DNA of 64,000 nucleotides from Thiotrichaceae bacterium (lineage in GTDB: Bacteria; Pseudomonadota; Gammaproteobacteria; Thiotrichales; Thiotrichaceae). The notes beneath the pieces were generated by a model that saw only the letters and a list, made by a program, of their open reading frames with translations, had not been told where the DNA came from and did no database searches. The stretch is from assembly GCA_026989335.1 (NCBI GenBank), contig JALSJN010000044.1, forward strand, positions 1 through 64,000, in the 5' to 3' direction. Positions 9,213-17,314 of the stretch are shown here, piece by piece. How positions within the stretch are numbered: the first letter of the stretch is position 1; each line of letters opens with the position of its first letter. The position numbers and the translations under genes were made by a program.

Positions 9213-9305
9213 TTTATTGATTTTATTACTGTCAGGCGAACCATTATACGCCAGCTAACAAAGACTTTCAGTATAAACTTGATAAATGGTTTGTACCGAT
9301 TATTC

Positions 9306-10394
9306 TTATAAACTAATATTATTTAAGGAATCTGTTAGCATTTTCCACGCAGCTTCATTTGCAGGCAAGCCGAAGCGTAATGCGGGTGGATTTCCGAACA
9401 AACGAACTAGCACGCCATATTGGGCAAGCTGCTGATAAATAAAGGCTGCGCGCGGATGCTCAAAGTAAGCAAATAAAGTGATCGAATGAACATGCTGATT
9501 GGTAGTATTAAAATAGACTCCACCATTGATTAGCGGCCGGTTAAAGATCATTTCCTCTAATAACTTCACCAGTCGATCTGATTGTTGTGGCAATGCTTCA
9601 CGTTGCGACTCTTGCCAAGCTTTATCTTGGAGCGCATGAACCCCCGCCCAACGTGCAGGATGGCTGACCGACCAATCATCTTGCTGACTCTCCAAAGCTT
9701 GCAATACATCTCTCTCAGCCCAGACAAAACCTAAACGAATCCCGGCTAAGCCAAAGAATTTTCCGATGGATCGTAAAACAATAAGCCCTTTTTTTGGGGG
9801 GGGCTGGATTAGGCTATGCTCGGGTGAAGCATCTATAAATGCTTCATCAACAATAAGTATTCCGCCTTGTTGGTCTAATGCTTGATGCCATTCTAATAAT
9901 AAGGTAGAACTGAAAAACTCCGTTGTCGGATTTGTCGGGTTAACTACAATTAACACATCTAGTGATGCGAGCAGTTGAGATGTCACCTGCTCTTTTGTAA
10001 AGCCTATAACTTCATGCCCTTGTTGTTCCCAAACTTGTTGGTGGCTGTGATAGGCAGGTTTTAGTATTCCCACTCTACATTTTTTCTGACATGCAACAAT
10101 CGTTGGTAATCTTTGGATCGCCTCTTGCGAGCCTGCCACTGGCAATAAAAAATCACTCCCGTAATACTGGCTTGCTGCTTGCTCCAACCCATCATTAATC
10201 TCTGGCAAGCGCTGCCATACTTTATTAGGTACCTCAGGTAGTGGGTAACTATTAGGGTTTATACCAGTTGAAAGATCGAGCCAGTCTTTGGGAGAAACCC
10301 CAAATTTCTCACTGGCAGCCTTTAGTTGTCCGCCATGACCATGTGTAGTTTGCGAGAAAACTTTATCGTTCTGATTAGTTGATGAGAGTGACAA
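9306..10394 (-). CDS. cobD: L-threonine-O-3-phosphate decarboxylase (CobD/CobC type)
   Basis: This PLP enzyme makes (R)-1-aminopropan-2-ol phosphate, the linker attached by CbiB. The 362-residue fold type I protein starts its domain at HGGQLKAASEKFG, continues with DLSTGINP (about 40) and PVAGSQEAI, and has the PLP lysine in LRSIGKFFGLAGIRLGF (about 210). The start is TTG at 10394, supported by an AGGAGG 8 nt upstream, and it overlaps the cbiB end by 20 bp. Codons near residues 197-202 contain a C8A7 homopolymer (9789-9803 on the plus strand) encoding PPPKK. It is the last gene of the minus-strand cob operon. Confidence 0.9.
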   Translation of the reverse strand: MSLSSTNQNDKVFSQTTHGHGGQLKAASEKFGVSPKDWLDLSTGINPNSYPLPEVPNKVWQRLPEINDGLEQAASQYYGSDFLLPVAGSQEAIQRLPTIVACQKKCRVGILKPAYHSHQQVWEQQGHEVIGFTKEQVTSQLLASLDVLIVVNPTNPTTEFFSSTLLLEWHQALDQQGGILIVDEAFIDASPEHSLIQPPPKKGLIVLRSIGKFFGLAGIRLGFVWAERDVLQALESQQDDWSVSHPARWAGVHALQDKAWQESQREALPQQSDRLVKLLEEMIFNRPLINGGVYFNTTNQHVHSITLFAYFEHPRAAFIYQQLAQYGVLVRLFGNPPALRFGLPANEAAWKMLTDSLNNISL

Positions 10395-11328
10395 GATAAA
10401 GTCCTCCTAAAAGTAGTACCGCTATAATTACCCCTGTAAAACAATAAACACTTCGGTTAAGTAATTTTATAGCTCGGCCAATATCATCGGTACTTGGCTG
10501 TTTGCCAGCTCCTAAGTTTGGTCGCTGTTTCGCCGTGCCATGATAAATTGCTGTACCACCCAAAGCCAGTCTAAGCGCTCCAGCACCTGATGCCATTACA
10601 CCCCCAGCGTTTGGGCTATACCACGTTTTACCTTGGCTTTGCCACGCTCGCCACGCAGACCTTATTGCGCCATGCTTTACTCCTGCACACAGTGTGTATA
10701 GTAACGCAGTTATCCTTGCGGGAATATAGTTTAAAACATCATCCATGCGCGCGGCGAATTTACCGAATTGCTCATAACGCGCATTGCGGTAGCCCCACAT
10801 CGCATCCAAGGTATTACATAAGCGATAAAAAACCACTCCAGGCGCGCCCAAAATTATTAACCAAAATAGTGGTGCTAAAACAGCATCACTACCATTTTCT
10901 AAAACGGACTCTATGGTGGCTCGGCTAAGCTCTGTTTCATCTAAGGCAGAGGTATCACGGCTCACAAGGTAGGATGTTTTAAGCCGAGCCTCATCCATAT
11001 TTTTACTATTAAGCGAGGTCATAACCGCTAAACCATGTTGCTTTAAACTTTGCCAACCTATTGCTAACCAACCACAAATAGCCCCAACTACAAATTGCCA
11101 CTGTTCGCTACCGATATGACTGAGCCAATAAGTAAATAGCGTAACAGGAATGACAGCAAGCATCCAAGCCAGCCAGCCTTTATTAAATCGGTACTTTCCG
11201 CCGTTAAGCATTACTTCTAGTTTGTTGGCATAACGCCCAAAGCCAACTAAGGGGTGGTACTTGCGAGGCTCGCCAAAAAGCCAATCAAGCAATAGCACAA
11301 CCGGTACAAGTATTAAAGAGTTAAGCAT
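10375..11328 (-). CDS. cbiB: Adenosylcobinamide-phosphate synthase CbiB
   Basis: This inner-membrane enzyme attaches aminopropanol phosphate to adenosylcobyric acid. The 317-residue protein has several hydrophobic segments and the family blocks LLDWLFGEPRKYHPLVGFG (residues 13-31), DEARLKTSYLVSRDT (about 111-125) and SPNAGGVMASGAGALRLALG (about 237-256). It starts inside the cobS stop region (8-bp overlap) and ends inside cobD. It converts the product of CbiZ and CobQ into adenosylcobinamide phosphate. Confidence 0.95.
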   Translation of the reverse strand: MLNSLILVPVVLLLDWLFGEPRKYHPLVGFGRYANKLEVMLNGGKYRFNKGWLAWMLAVIPVTLFTYWLSHIGSEQWQFVVGAICGWLAIGWQSLKQHGLAVMTSLNSKNMDEARLKTSYLVSRDTSALDETELSRATIESVLENGSDAVLAPLFWLIILGAPGVVFYRLCNTLDAMWGYRNARYEQFGKFAARMDDVLNYIPARITALLYTLCAGVKHGAIRSAWRAWQSQGKTWYSPNAGGVMASGAGALRLALGGTAIYHGTAKQRPNLGAGKQPSTDDIGRAIKLLNRSVYCFTGVIIAVLLLGGLYLVTLIN

Positions 11329-12106
11329 GGGTCGCCATTAAAACTGCACCCACTAAATAGGCTACTTCCGTTATTTCAACGGTTGCGCCTAAGGTATCTC
11401 CCGTAAAGCCACCGAGTCGCTGATGCATCAAACGGCGCACCAACCAGAAAACAATTAGCGCTAAAATGATTCCTGTCAAAGAAAAGTACGCACCCATTAA
11501 AAAACATAGTGCAATGACCCAGCGTGCGGAAGTTCGGGGTATGTTTTCAACAATTTGGTTAGCCATGCTATTTGGGTTAGCATTTTCACTGCTTAACATT
11601 AATAACAAAACCATCGCCCTACCAACAATAGGGGCGATGATAATAATGGAAGAGCCTCTCAACATATCATGAAAGGTTTGTTGAAAAATGGTACTTAGCA
11701 CGGCAAATTTTAGGAGTAAAATACACACCAATGCAATCACACCTGCTGATCCCACTAACGGGTCTTTCATGATATTTAAGGTTTTTTCTTTACCTGATTT
11801 ATCGGTGCTGCCTCCTAACCAACCATCGGCGCTATCTGCCAAACCATCAAGATGTAACCCACCGGTTATGAGCGCCCAAAGCGTAACGGTGAGTGCGGCT
11901 AATAAAGTCAGTAATGACTGCGAGAAAAACAGGAGAGGAATATATAAAACTAAGCCAATAAGCAAACCAATAAAGGGGTAAAACAAGGCTGATCGACCCA
12001 TATCAACGGCTTGTATATTGCTCAAATGCGGTGTCGGTAATCGAGTTAGTAACGACTGCGCAAGGAAATAAGCTTTTTTATAATCTGGAATATTGAAGCG
12101 ACTCAT
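11321..12106 (-). CDS. cobS: Adenosylcobinamide-GDP ribazoletransferase CobS
   Basis: CobS is a polytopic membrane enzyme that joins adenosylcobinamide-GDP to alpha-ribazole (phosphate), the last assembly step of B12. The 261-residue protein has LLTRLPTP near the N-terminus, the conserved GGLHLDGLADSADGWLGG (about 82-99) and a metal/phosphate motif followed by IMKDPLVGSAGV. I chose the ATG at 12106, whose first base overlaps the cobC stop (TAATG), instead of an in-frame TTG three codons upstream. It needs CobU product, but no cobU is present here. Confidence 0.95.
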   Translation of the reverse strand: MSRFNIPDYKKAYFLAQSLLTRLPTPHLSNIQAVDMGRSALFYPFIGLLIGLVLYIPLLFFSQSLLTLLAALTVTLWALITGGLHLDGLADSADGWLGGSTDKSGKEKTLNIMKDPLVGSAGVIALVCILLLKFAVLSTIFQQTFHDMLRGSSIIIIAPIVGRAMVLLLMLSSENANPNSMANQIVENIPRTSARWVIALCFLMGAYFSLTGIILALIVFWLVRRLMHQRLGGFTGDTLGATVEITEVAYLVGAVLMATHA

Positions 12107-12705
12107 TACGAGCAACCTAAGGATTGTAACGAAAACTCACCATCAGCATAGTAGTGTAAACGAGTCATTTGAGCGTAATCAATATTAAATTTTAACGCTG
12201 ACTTATTACTTATTTCTAGCGCCATGGCTAAAATGCTACGAATAACCCCTGAATGGGTGACGATTAAAATGGATTTTCCTTGGTGTGATTTTAGCTGGTA
12301 GCGAATAGCTTCTCCCACACGTTTATTAAAGTCGTTTATTGATTCACCACCGGGTGAGATAAAGTCATCAGGGTTGCGCCAAAGTTCAGCGAGTTTTTTG
12401 TGCTCTCTCTGCCAAATATCTTTTGCCGCTACACCCGCCCAACGACCAAAGTCCATTTCTTGCAGTGGTTCAGAAATATAAAATTCGGTTGGCGTATGTT
12501 GCGTAGCCAAAACTTTTGCAAAACTGCTACAACGCTTAAAGTTTGAGCTAATAATAACATCCCATTCTTTGCCATCCGTTGCTTTTAACAAACTCTGCCA
12601 ACCCTGCTCGCTAAGTGACTCATCGGGCAAGGCACAAAATAACCCCTTAGTAGTTAGCTCACCATGGCGCAGTAAGTCAATGGTTGTGATGTCTGGTTTA
12701 CTCAT
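12106..12705 (-). CDS. cobC: Alpha-ribazole phosphatase, histidine phosphatase family
   Basis: This 199-residue histidine phosphatase has the catalytic RHGE motif at residues 13-16, a second conserved Glu in QEMDFGRWAG and the late His in LIVTHSGVIRSIL (about 152). Phosphoglycerate-mutase-like enzymes are broad, but this one lies between cobT and cobS and overlaps cobS by 1-3 nt. Dephosphorylation of alpha-ribazole-5-phosphate or of cobalamin-5-phosphate is therefore the likely job. Confidence 0.88.
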   Translation of the reverse strand: MSKPDITTIDLLRHGELTTKGLFCALPDESLSEQGWQSLLKATDGKEWDVIISSNFKRCSSFAKVLATQHTPTEFYISEPLQEMDFGRWAGVAAKDIWQREHKKLAELWRNPDDFISPGGESINDFNKRVGEAIRYQLKSHQGKSILIVTHSGVIRSILAMALEISNKSALKFNIDYAQMTRLHYYADGEFSLQSLGCS

Positions 12706-12794
12706 GGTTACAAGCTTTTAACATTTTTAAGCCTATAAAGCTCCTACTTATCTATACTTGTTATAAGTTACCAATAGGCTTCTTCATTTAAAGC

Positions 12795-13862
12795 CTACGA
12801 TTGAGTCGCCACCATTGCCTCAGCAAATGTTGCCATGTCATTATGGGTCGCACAAGCTGCGCGCAATAAAGGTACAGCAATCGCCGCACCGCTACCTTCA
12901 CCTAAGCGCATTCCTAAGTCTAAAAGTGCTGTTTGCTTCAGTGTTTCTAATATTTTACGGTGTGCTTGCTCTGCCGACACGTGGGAGAAAATGAGGTAAT
13001 CATTAACCTCTGCATTTATTTTTACTGCATACAATGCAGCAACTGAACTAATAAAACCATCAACCAATACGGCAAGCCCTGACTGTGCCGCCGTGATATA
13101 AGCGCCCGTTAAAGCGACAATTTCAAAGCCACCCACACAACGCAACCATGCGAGAGCATCTTCACCGCATTCTGCCTGGTGCTTGTTTAAAACTTTTTTC
13201 ACTATATTTATTTTATGGCCAATACCCGCATTATCTAACCCTGTGCCTGCACCAGTCGCTTGCTCAGGAGTTAAGCCTAGCAATGCACAATATAATAGTG
13301 TTGCTGAAGTGGTGTTGCCGATGCCCATTTCACCGCCAATAAATAGATCAGCGTTATTCTTTATGGCTCGTTTTATACTGTCATGCCCTGCTTGAAGTGC
13401 TGTTGCTAGCTGTGACTCAGTCATCGCTGCTTGATGCAAACAGTTGGCGGTGCCATTACCCGCACGTTGAATAACTAAACCTTCTTGCTCAGCAAGTTCC
13501 GTAGCAATACCGGTATCAACGACCTCAAACTGTGCTTCCAGTTGCTTTGCTAATACGCTTATGGCAGCCCCACCTTGAATAAAATTCATTACCATTTGTA
13601 ACGTCACTTCTTGTGGAAAAGCAGATACTCCCTCTTCCGCAATACCGTGATCTCCTGCAAAAATAGTGATTGAAACAATATTTATAGTTGGCTTATTCCT
13701 TTGCTGTAAGTCAGCAAGTTGAATGGCGAGTGCCTCCAGTTGACCTAATGAACCAACGGGTTTAGTGAGGTGTGCTTGGCGTTCAACCGCAGTTTCTTTA
13801 AATTTTTGTTGGCGTTGTGGACAAGGTGTGCTTAACCAGTTTACGGTGTTTAAGGCTGTCAT
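12795..13862 (-). CDS. cobT: Nicotinate-nucleotide-dimethylbenzimidazole phosphoribosyltransferase CobT
   Basis: CobT activates the lower-ligand base to alpha-ribazole phosphate. The 355-residue protein has the expected N-terminal KPVGSLGQLEALA, the glycine-rich GEMGIGNTTSA (about 177-187), VLVDGFISSVAAL, and the C-terminal catalytic glutamate region LGEGSGAAIAVPLLRA (about 319-334). It is the first gene of the minus-strand run cobT-cobC-cobS-cbiB-cobD. I see no riboswitch in the 100 bp upstream, so this operon is not obviously under the same control as btuB. Confidence 0.95.
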   Translation of the reverse strand: MTALNTVNWLSTPCPQRQQKFKETAVERQAHLTKPVGSLGQLEALAIQLADLQQRNKPTINIVSITIFAGDHGIAEEGVSAFPQEVTLQMVMNFIQGGAAISVLAKQLEAQFEVVDTGIATELAEQEGLVIQRAGNGTANCLHQAAMTESQLATALQAGHDSIKRAIKNNADLFIGGEMGIGNTTSATLLYCALLGLTPEQATGAGTGLDNAGIGHKINIVKKVLNKHQAECGEDALAWLRCVGGFEIVALTGAYITAAQSGLAVLVDGFISSVAALYAVKINAEVNDYLIFSHVSAEQAHRKILETLKQTALLDLGMRLGEGSGAAIAVPLLRAACATHNDMATFAEAMVATQS

Positions 13863-13962
13863 TGCTGTCTCTATTTAAGATAAAAATTAATGAAGGCTTT
13901 ATAACACAAGAACGTCTAAATATATCTACCCTCACTACCAAGAGGTGCTTTCTTGAGACTAA

Positions 13963-14573
13963 CTACCAAACCATCTCACGATTAAACTCAGCTCTATCCA
14001 GATAGCCATCATTATTTTTGTCACTACGATCAAAAACTTGTTGCATGCGTAACTGGCGCATTTCAGTTTGTTCGATAGCATTATCTTGATTACGATCAAC
14101 TTGGTTAAATAGCTCTGCATCCACCGCACATCGTATGCTGAGTGTTTCATCTTTGTCGAGACGCTCATCGCTATTTTTATCACACTGTCTATATCACAGT
14201 TTTTTATGATGCGCTTCACTTCCTTTTGTTTACGTTGTTCCTTTTGAGCTTTTTGATAAGCGATTTACTCATTAAAGGAGATACGTTCATCATGGTTAGT
14301 ATCCATTTTTTTAAAAGCCGATTGCAATGATTTCACCGTATTCATTGGGCTAAACTCTGTAGGAATAGGAGGTAACGGTGGCGGGTTTGAAAAAGTAACC
14401 GTCGTGTTAGCTTCTTCAGCATTGGTCGTCTCAGCATGTAGATTGCTAAAAATCACGACGAGAGATAGGCAAAGCCCTGTAGCGGCTGATGGTTTAACGG
14501 TATTAACATAAATGTCTCCATGATTAACAGCTCTGTAATAAGCTCTGTCTTTGTTAGTTCCCAAGTTAATCAA
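13963..14573 (-). pseudogene. Decayed EF-hand protein, interrupted by a stop and a frameshift
   Basis: The first part has a probable signal sequence (GLCLSLVVIFSNLHAE), a proline-rich spacer and one full EF-hand loop (DTNHDERISFNE), then a TAA at 14265-14267. In-frame sequence continues past it as IAYQKAQKEQRKQKEVKR. A 14-nt insertion at about 14179-14192, flanked by ATCACA repeats, then shifts the frame. Removing it restores CDKNSDERLDKDE, DRNQDNAIEQTE and DRSDKNNDGYLDRAEF, so at least three more EF-hand loops end at a TAG at 13963. The start is unclear: TTG at 14573, or an out-of-frame ATG after GGAG near 14509. This is a secreted calcium-binding protein that is no longer intact. Confidence 0.8.
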
Positions 14574-14621
14574 GGAGTTCCTTCATTCAAAATTTATACC
14601 AAGGCAACTTGTTAAAATGAC

Positions 14622-15107
14622 TCAGCCTTCATCATCAACTGTAGCACCAGGAATTATTCTCCCGTATGACTTACATCGAATGCCGCTGCGAATAATTTTA
14701 GCAGGGTTTCCACCGACGATTGAATGAGAAGGAACATCTTTAGTGACGACTGCGCCAGAGGCAATCACCACCTCATCTCCAACCGTAATATCTGGCATGA
14801 TGATAGCGCCACAGCCGACGAAACAATTTTCCCCAATAACGGTTTTAATATTGCCACTCGCGCCATAGCGTTCGGTCGCCCAGTCGTGTGAAAGCATTGT
14901 TACATTAAATGCGACGACCGTATCTTTACCGATTATAATGCCCTTAGGGTTAGTTTTATCAATAAAGTTTTTAAATGAAATCCGTACGCTAGGGTGTAAT
15001 TGCATACCGTACACTTTTCTAAAATACCAAGTATGAAGCCATACAGCAGAGTGACGAAACTTTATAAACCACATAAACATGCGGTTGCTCATAAAACGTG
15101 GTTTCAT
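14622..15107 (-). CDS. Left-handed beta-helix acyltransferase (hexapeptide repeat)
   Basis: This is a 161-residue cytoplasmic enzyme of the WbbJ/LacA-like acetyltransferase class. Hexapeptide turns (for example IIIGKDTVVAFNV and ITVGDEVVIASGAVV) lead to the typical tail DVPSHSIVGGNPAKII. The histidine in SHDW is a candidate catalytic base. The acceptor cannot be named; many relatives acetylate surface sugars. I use the ATG at 15107, with AAAGAG 7 nt upstream, rather than a TTG eight codons earlier. It is not in an operon with a glycan gene. Confidence 0.85.
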   Translation of the reverse strand: MKPRFMSNRMFMWFIKFRHSAVWLHTWYFRKVYGMQLHPSVRISFKNFIDKTNPKGIIIGKDTVVAFNVTMLSHDWATERYGASGNIKTVIGENCFVGCGAIIMPDITVGDEVVIASGAVVTKDVPSHSIVGGNPAKIIRSGIRCKSYGRIIPGATVDDEG

Positions 15108-15150
15108 AGAGTAGCTCTTTATAATTAACAAAGATGTATCAATACCTCAC

Positions 15151-15240
15151 ATAACTCCTGAACGATAAAAATGGCTACCGTATTTCCATCTTGAATAAAC
15201 AATGAAAAATTCTATCTTTTTTTCTCTCGTTCAGAGTTAT
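15151..15240. repeat. Imperfect inverted repeat between divergent genes
   Basis: The arms ATAACTCCTGAACGA (15151-15165) and TCGTTCAGAGTTAT (15227-15240) are complementary apart from one bulged base, about 60 nt apart. They lie between the acetyltransferase and DUF2058 starts. The function is unknown; it may be a transcript structure or the remnant of a small element. Confidence 0.4.
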
Positions 15241-15321
15241 GCTGAGGTCTCGTATCATAAAACGAAGTTAAGCAGCTTACTAGCCAAATCCCGGTAGGAA
15301 CGCGAAATAGTGCGCAAGTAT

Positions 15322-15349
15322 TTGGCTTCAGAGTCTGAGTTGTTATAAT
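15322..15349 (+). promoter_or_regulatory. Sigma-70-like promoter of the DUF2058 gene
   Basis: A TTGGCT -35 (15322-15327) and a perfect TATAAT -10 (15344-15349) are separated by 16 bp. The start codon at 15386 follows about 30 nt after the expected transcription start. Confidence 0.6.
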
Positions 15350-15385
15350 ACTTCACTTCACCTAAATTAATGAATGAGTTAGTGT

Positions 15386-15877
15386 ATGAGTTCCCTAAGC
15401 GACCAGCTATTAAAGGCAGGTTTAGTCACTGAAGCGCAAGTTAAAAAAGCGTCCGAAAAGCCCCATAAAAAGCCATTTAAGCCTCGTAAGAAATCAATAA
15501 AAAAGAAACCCAAAAAGCAGTCAGAGCCTTCAGACCTTGCTCAGTTTTATGCCGAGCGTAAAAACTTAGAAAATAAAGAAAAGCAACAAGCAGCCCAGCA
15601 AAAAAAAGAAGCCGCTAGAATAAAGAAAGAAAACAAACAAAAAATCGACAGGCTCATTGCAGCCAACCTACTTAATGACAATGAGGCAGAAATTCGTTAC
15701 AACTTTGTCGTCGGAACGACTATTAAATATGTCTTTGTTACCGAGCAACAGCAACAAGAACTTATTGATGGAAAGCTAGCTTTTACCTTTATGGGAAGCA
15801 AGCGTTGTTTGATCTCACGCGACACGGCAGAAAAAATAAAGGCCATTGATGGCTCAAAGATTATTGTCATACCTTAA
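15386..15877 (+). CDS. DUF2058/YaiL-family protein
   Basis: This 163-residue protein begins with the family signature SLSDQLLKAGLVTEAQVKKA, followed by a very Lys-rich, helical, probably coiled stretch (residues 25-95). A compact C-terminal domain contains YNFVVGTTIKYVFVTEQQQ and CLISRDTAEKI. YaiL-type proteins are widespread in gammaproteobacteria and have been suggested to bind nucleic acid, with no established mechanism. It is monocistronic behind its own promoter. Confidence 0.85.
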   Translation: MSSLSDQLLKAGLVTEAQVKKASEKPHKKPFKPRKKSIKKKPKKQSEPSDLAQFYAERKNLENKEKQQAAQQKKEAARIKKENKQKIDRLIAANLLNDNEAEIRYNFVVGTTIKYVFVTEQQQQELIDGKLAFTFMGSKRCLISRDTAEKIKAIDGSKIIVIP

Positions 15878-16048
15878 ATCTTAATGTCTACTGAGAGAAA
15901 AGTATAAAATCTAGCTGTTCACTGTCATTTTAAACTAAAGTGTATATGATTAAGACTGCTTTGAAATGACCCTCATTGGTTAGATTTGAGCACCCTCACG
16001 TTTTTATCATTTGATAGAAACATAATCCACCGCTATGGAGAATTAAAA

Positions 16049-16456
16049 ATGTCAGAATTATTTTGTGCAGATTGGATGAACGCTTTAAAAGATGAATGGA
16101 ACAATGACCCTGGAGTCAAAGATAAACTCGCTGAAATTGGCTTCAACTCAGTAATATGTTGTGGTTACAAGGACGAAGATGAGCCACGCGGCGTATTTAC
16201 CGTTGTTGATGGTGAATGTATTAGTGCCGGCGATTACAACGGTGAAACCCCTGATTGGGATATGCGCGCCAACCCTAAAGATTGGAAAAAGTGGGTTAGT
16301 AAAGGTATTGGTATGGCCGGCCTAGGCATGGCTTATGCAAGTGGTAAGCTAAAGTTTAAAGAGGGTGACTACGGTGCAATGATGAAAAACCCGAAGATGG
16401 CTGGGCCTTTTGTTAAAAGTTTTAGCCTGATGAAAAATATTAATACGACTTGGTAA
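16049..16456 (+). CDS. SCP2-like sterol/lipid-binding-fold protein
   Basis: The 135-residue cytoplasmic protein starts at the ATG at 16049 with GGAG 8 nt upstream; an upstream in-frame extension lacks such a site. The C-terminal half has the SCP2-like pattern: a substrate segment (DWDMRANPKDWKKW), then GMAYASGKLKFKEGDYGAMM and a final helix. SCP2-fold proteins bind hydrophobic ligands. Small bacterial members are uncharacterised, and several lie near sulfur or one-carbon metabolism genes. It is followed by the DUF302 gene 66 bp downstream. Confidence 0.65.
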   Translation: MSELFCADWMNALKDEWNNDPGVKDKLAEIGFNSVICCGYKDEDEPRGVFTVVDGECISAGDYNGETPDWDMRANPKDWKKWVSKGIGMAGLGMAYASGKLKFKEGDYGAMMKNPKMAGPFVKSFSLMKNINTTW

Positions 16457-16522
16457 CACTATTAGCCTCTGTTTTATAGGGGCTTGATGAAATAAATTAA
16501 CCTGTTTTCTCGGGAGGTAAAC

Positions 16523-17110
16523 ATGGGACTGATTAGAAATATATTAGCCATAATCGGCTTAATTGCATTAATAGGGGGCGGTTACGCTTATAGTAAATTT
16601 AGCGGTGAAATGGCTGCACTAAACGCGCTAGACCCTGGCGCAAAGAAAGTTTACAGTGATATGTGGACAAAACTAAAAGAAACCGGCACATCGGCAGATG
16701 CAACAGTTTGGAAAAAACAAATCGAAGAGGGTATTTCGGCAGAAGATGCAGCAGAAGCTATGGGCTCAGTCGCTACAGAGCTTAATATAAAAGCCGTAGG
16801 TGTTCTGCCCTTATCAAAAGAAGTGGAAGCTAAAACAGGCAAGAAGCAACGTTTATTAACCATATATCAATATTGTAATCCGCTTACTGCAATGACGATG
16901 GTTGAATATTCCGATGCCTTTTCAGCCTACCTTCCTTGTCGTATCGCAATGGTCGAAGATAAAAAAGGCAAGCTTTGGTTATATGCTTTAGATATGGACA
17001 TGATGATTTTTGGTGGAAAAACATTACCTGATAAATTATTTAAAGAAGCCACCAAAGTTAAGCAGGTGATTTTAGATATTATGGAAGCCGGTGCCACTGG
17101 TGAGTTTTAG
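16523..17110 (+). CDS. Membrane-anchored DUF302 protein
   Basis: This 195-residue protein has one N-terminal membrane helix (LAIIGLIALIGGGYAYSKF), an alpha-helical linker, and a DUF302 domain with the hallmark YQYCNPLTAMTMVEY...YLPCRIAMVEDKKGKLWL (about 114-155). The domain would face the periplasm. DUF302 is common in sulfur oxidisers and is sometimes fused to redox proteins, but its activity is not established. Two conserved cysteines (CNP and PCR) are kept. It has a good ribosome site, GGGAGG. Confidence 0.75.
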   Translation: MGLIRNILAIIGLIALIGGGYAYSKFSGEMAALNALDPGAKKVYSDMWTKLKETGTSADATVWKKQIEEGISAEDAAEAMGSVATELNIKAVGVLPLSKEVEAKTGKKQRLLTIYQYCNPLTAMTMVEYSDAFSAYLPCRIAMVEDKKGKLWLYALDMDMMIFGGKTLPDKLFKEATKVKQVILDIMEAGATGEF

Positions 17111-17148
17111 TGGATATTGATCCGTCATATCATTGATGTAAGGTACAT

Positions 17149-17229
17149 CCCCGAAAGGCAAGTTCATAGAGCTTTACAAAATCAACTAATCTTTATGTTC
17201 GTGTTTTGCGTGCCTTTCGGGGCATTTTT
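17149..17229 (+). terminator. Long-range inverted repeat ending in a T-run, terminator-like
   Basis: CCCCGAAAGGCA (17149-17160) pairs perfectly with TGCCTTTCGGGG (17211-17222), followed by CATTTTTA. The 50-nt loop is unusually long for an intrinsic terminator, so it could also be the 3' end of a small transcript. It follows the DUF302 gene. Confidence 0.5.
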
Positions 17230-17314
17230 ATAAAATATTTCAAAATCGAATAATTTTATCAGAATTATTACTCTATTCATCTTTTGTTAAGTCAGCTTTC
17301 GATACAATGGGGGC

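Noticed and set aside
12731-12778. AAGCCTAT...ATAGGCTT inverted repeat between cobT and cobC
   Set aside because: The arms are only 8 bp with a loop of more than 30 nt and no T-run, so a terminator or riboswitch cannot be supported.
14550-14590. Sequence resembling the right end of family 1 repeats (AGTTAATCAAGGAGTTCCTT)
   Set aside because: It lacks the terminal TTAA, has an extra base in the motif, and I found no matching left end nearby; it may be a decayed copy or chance.
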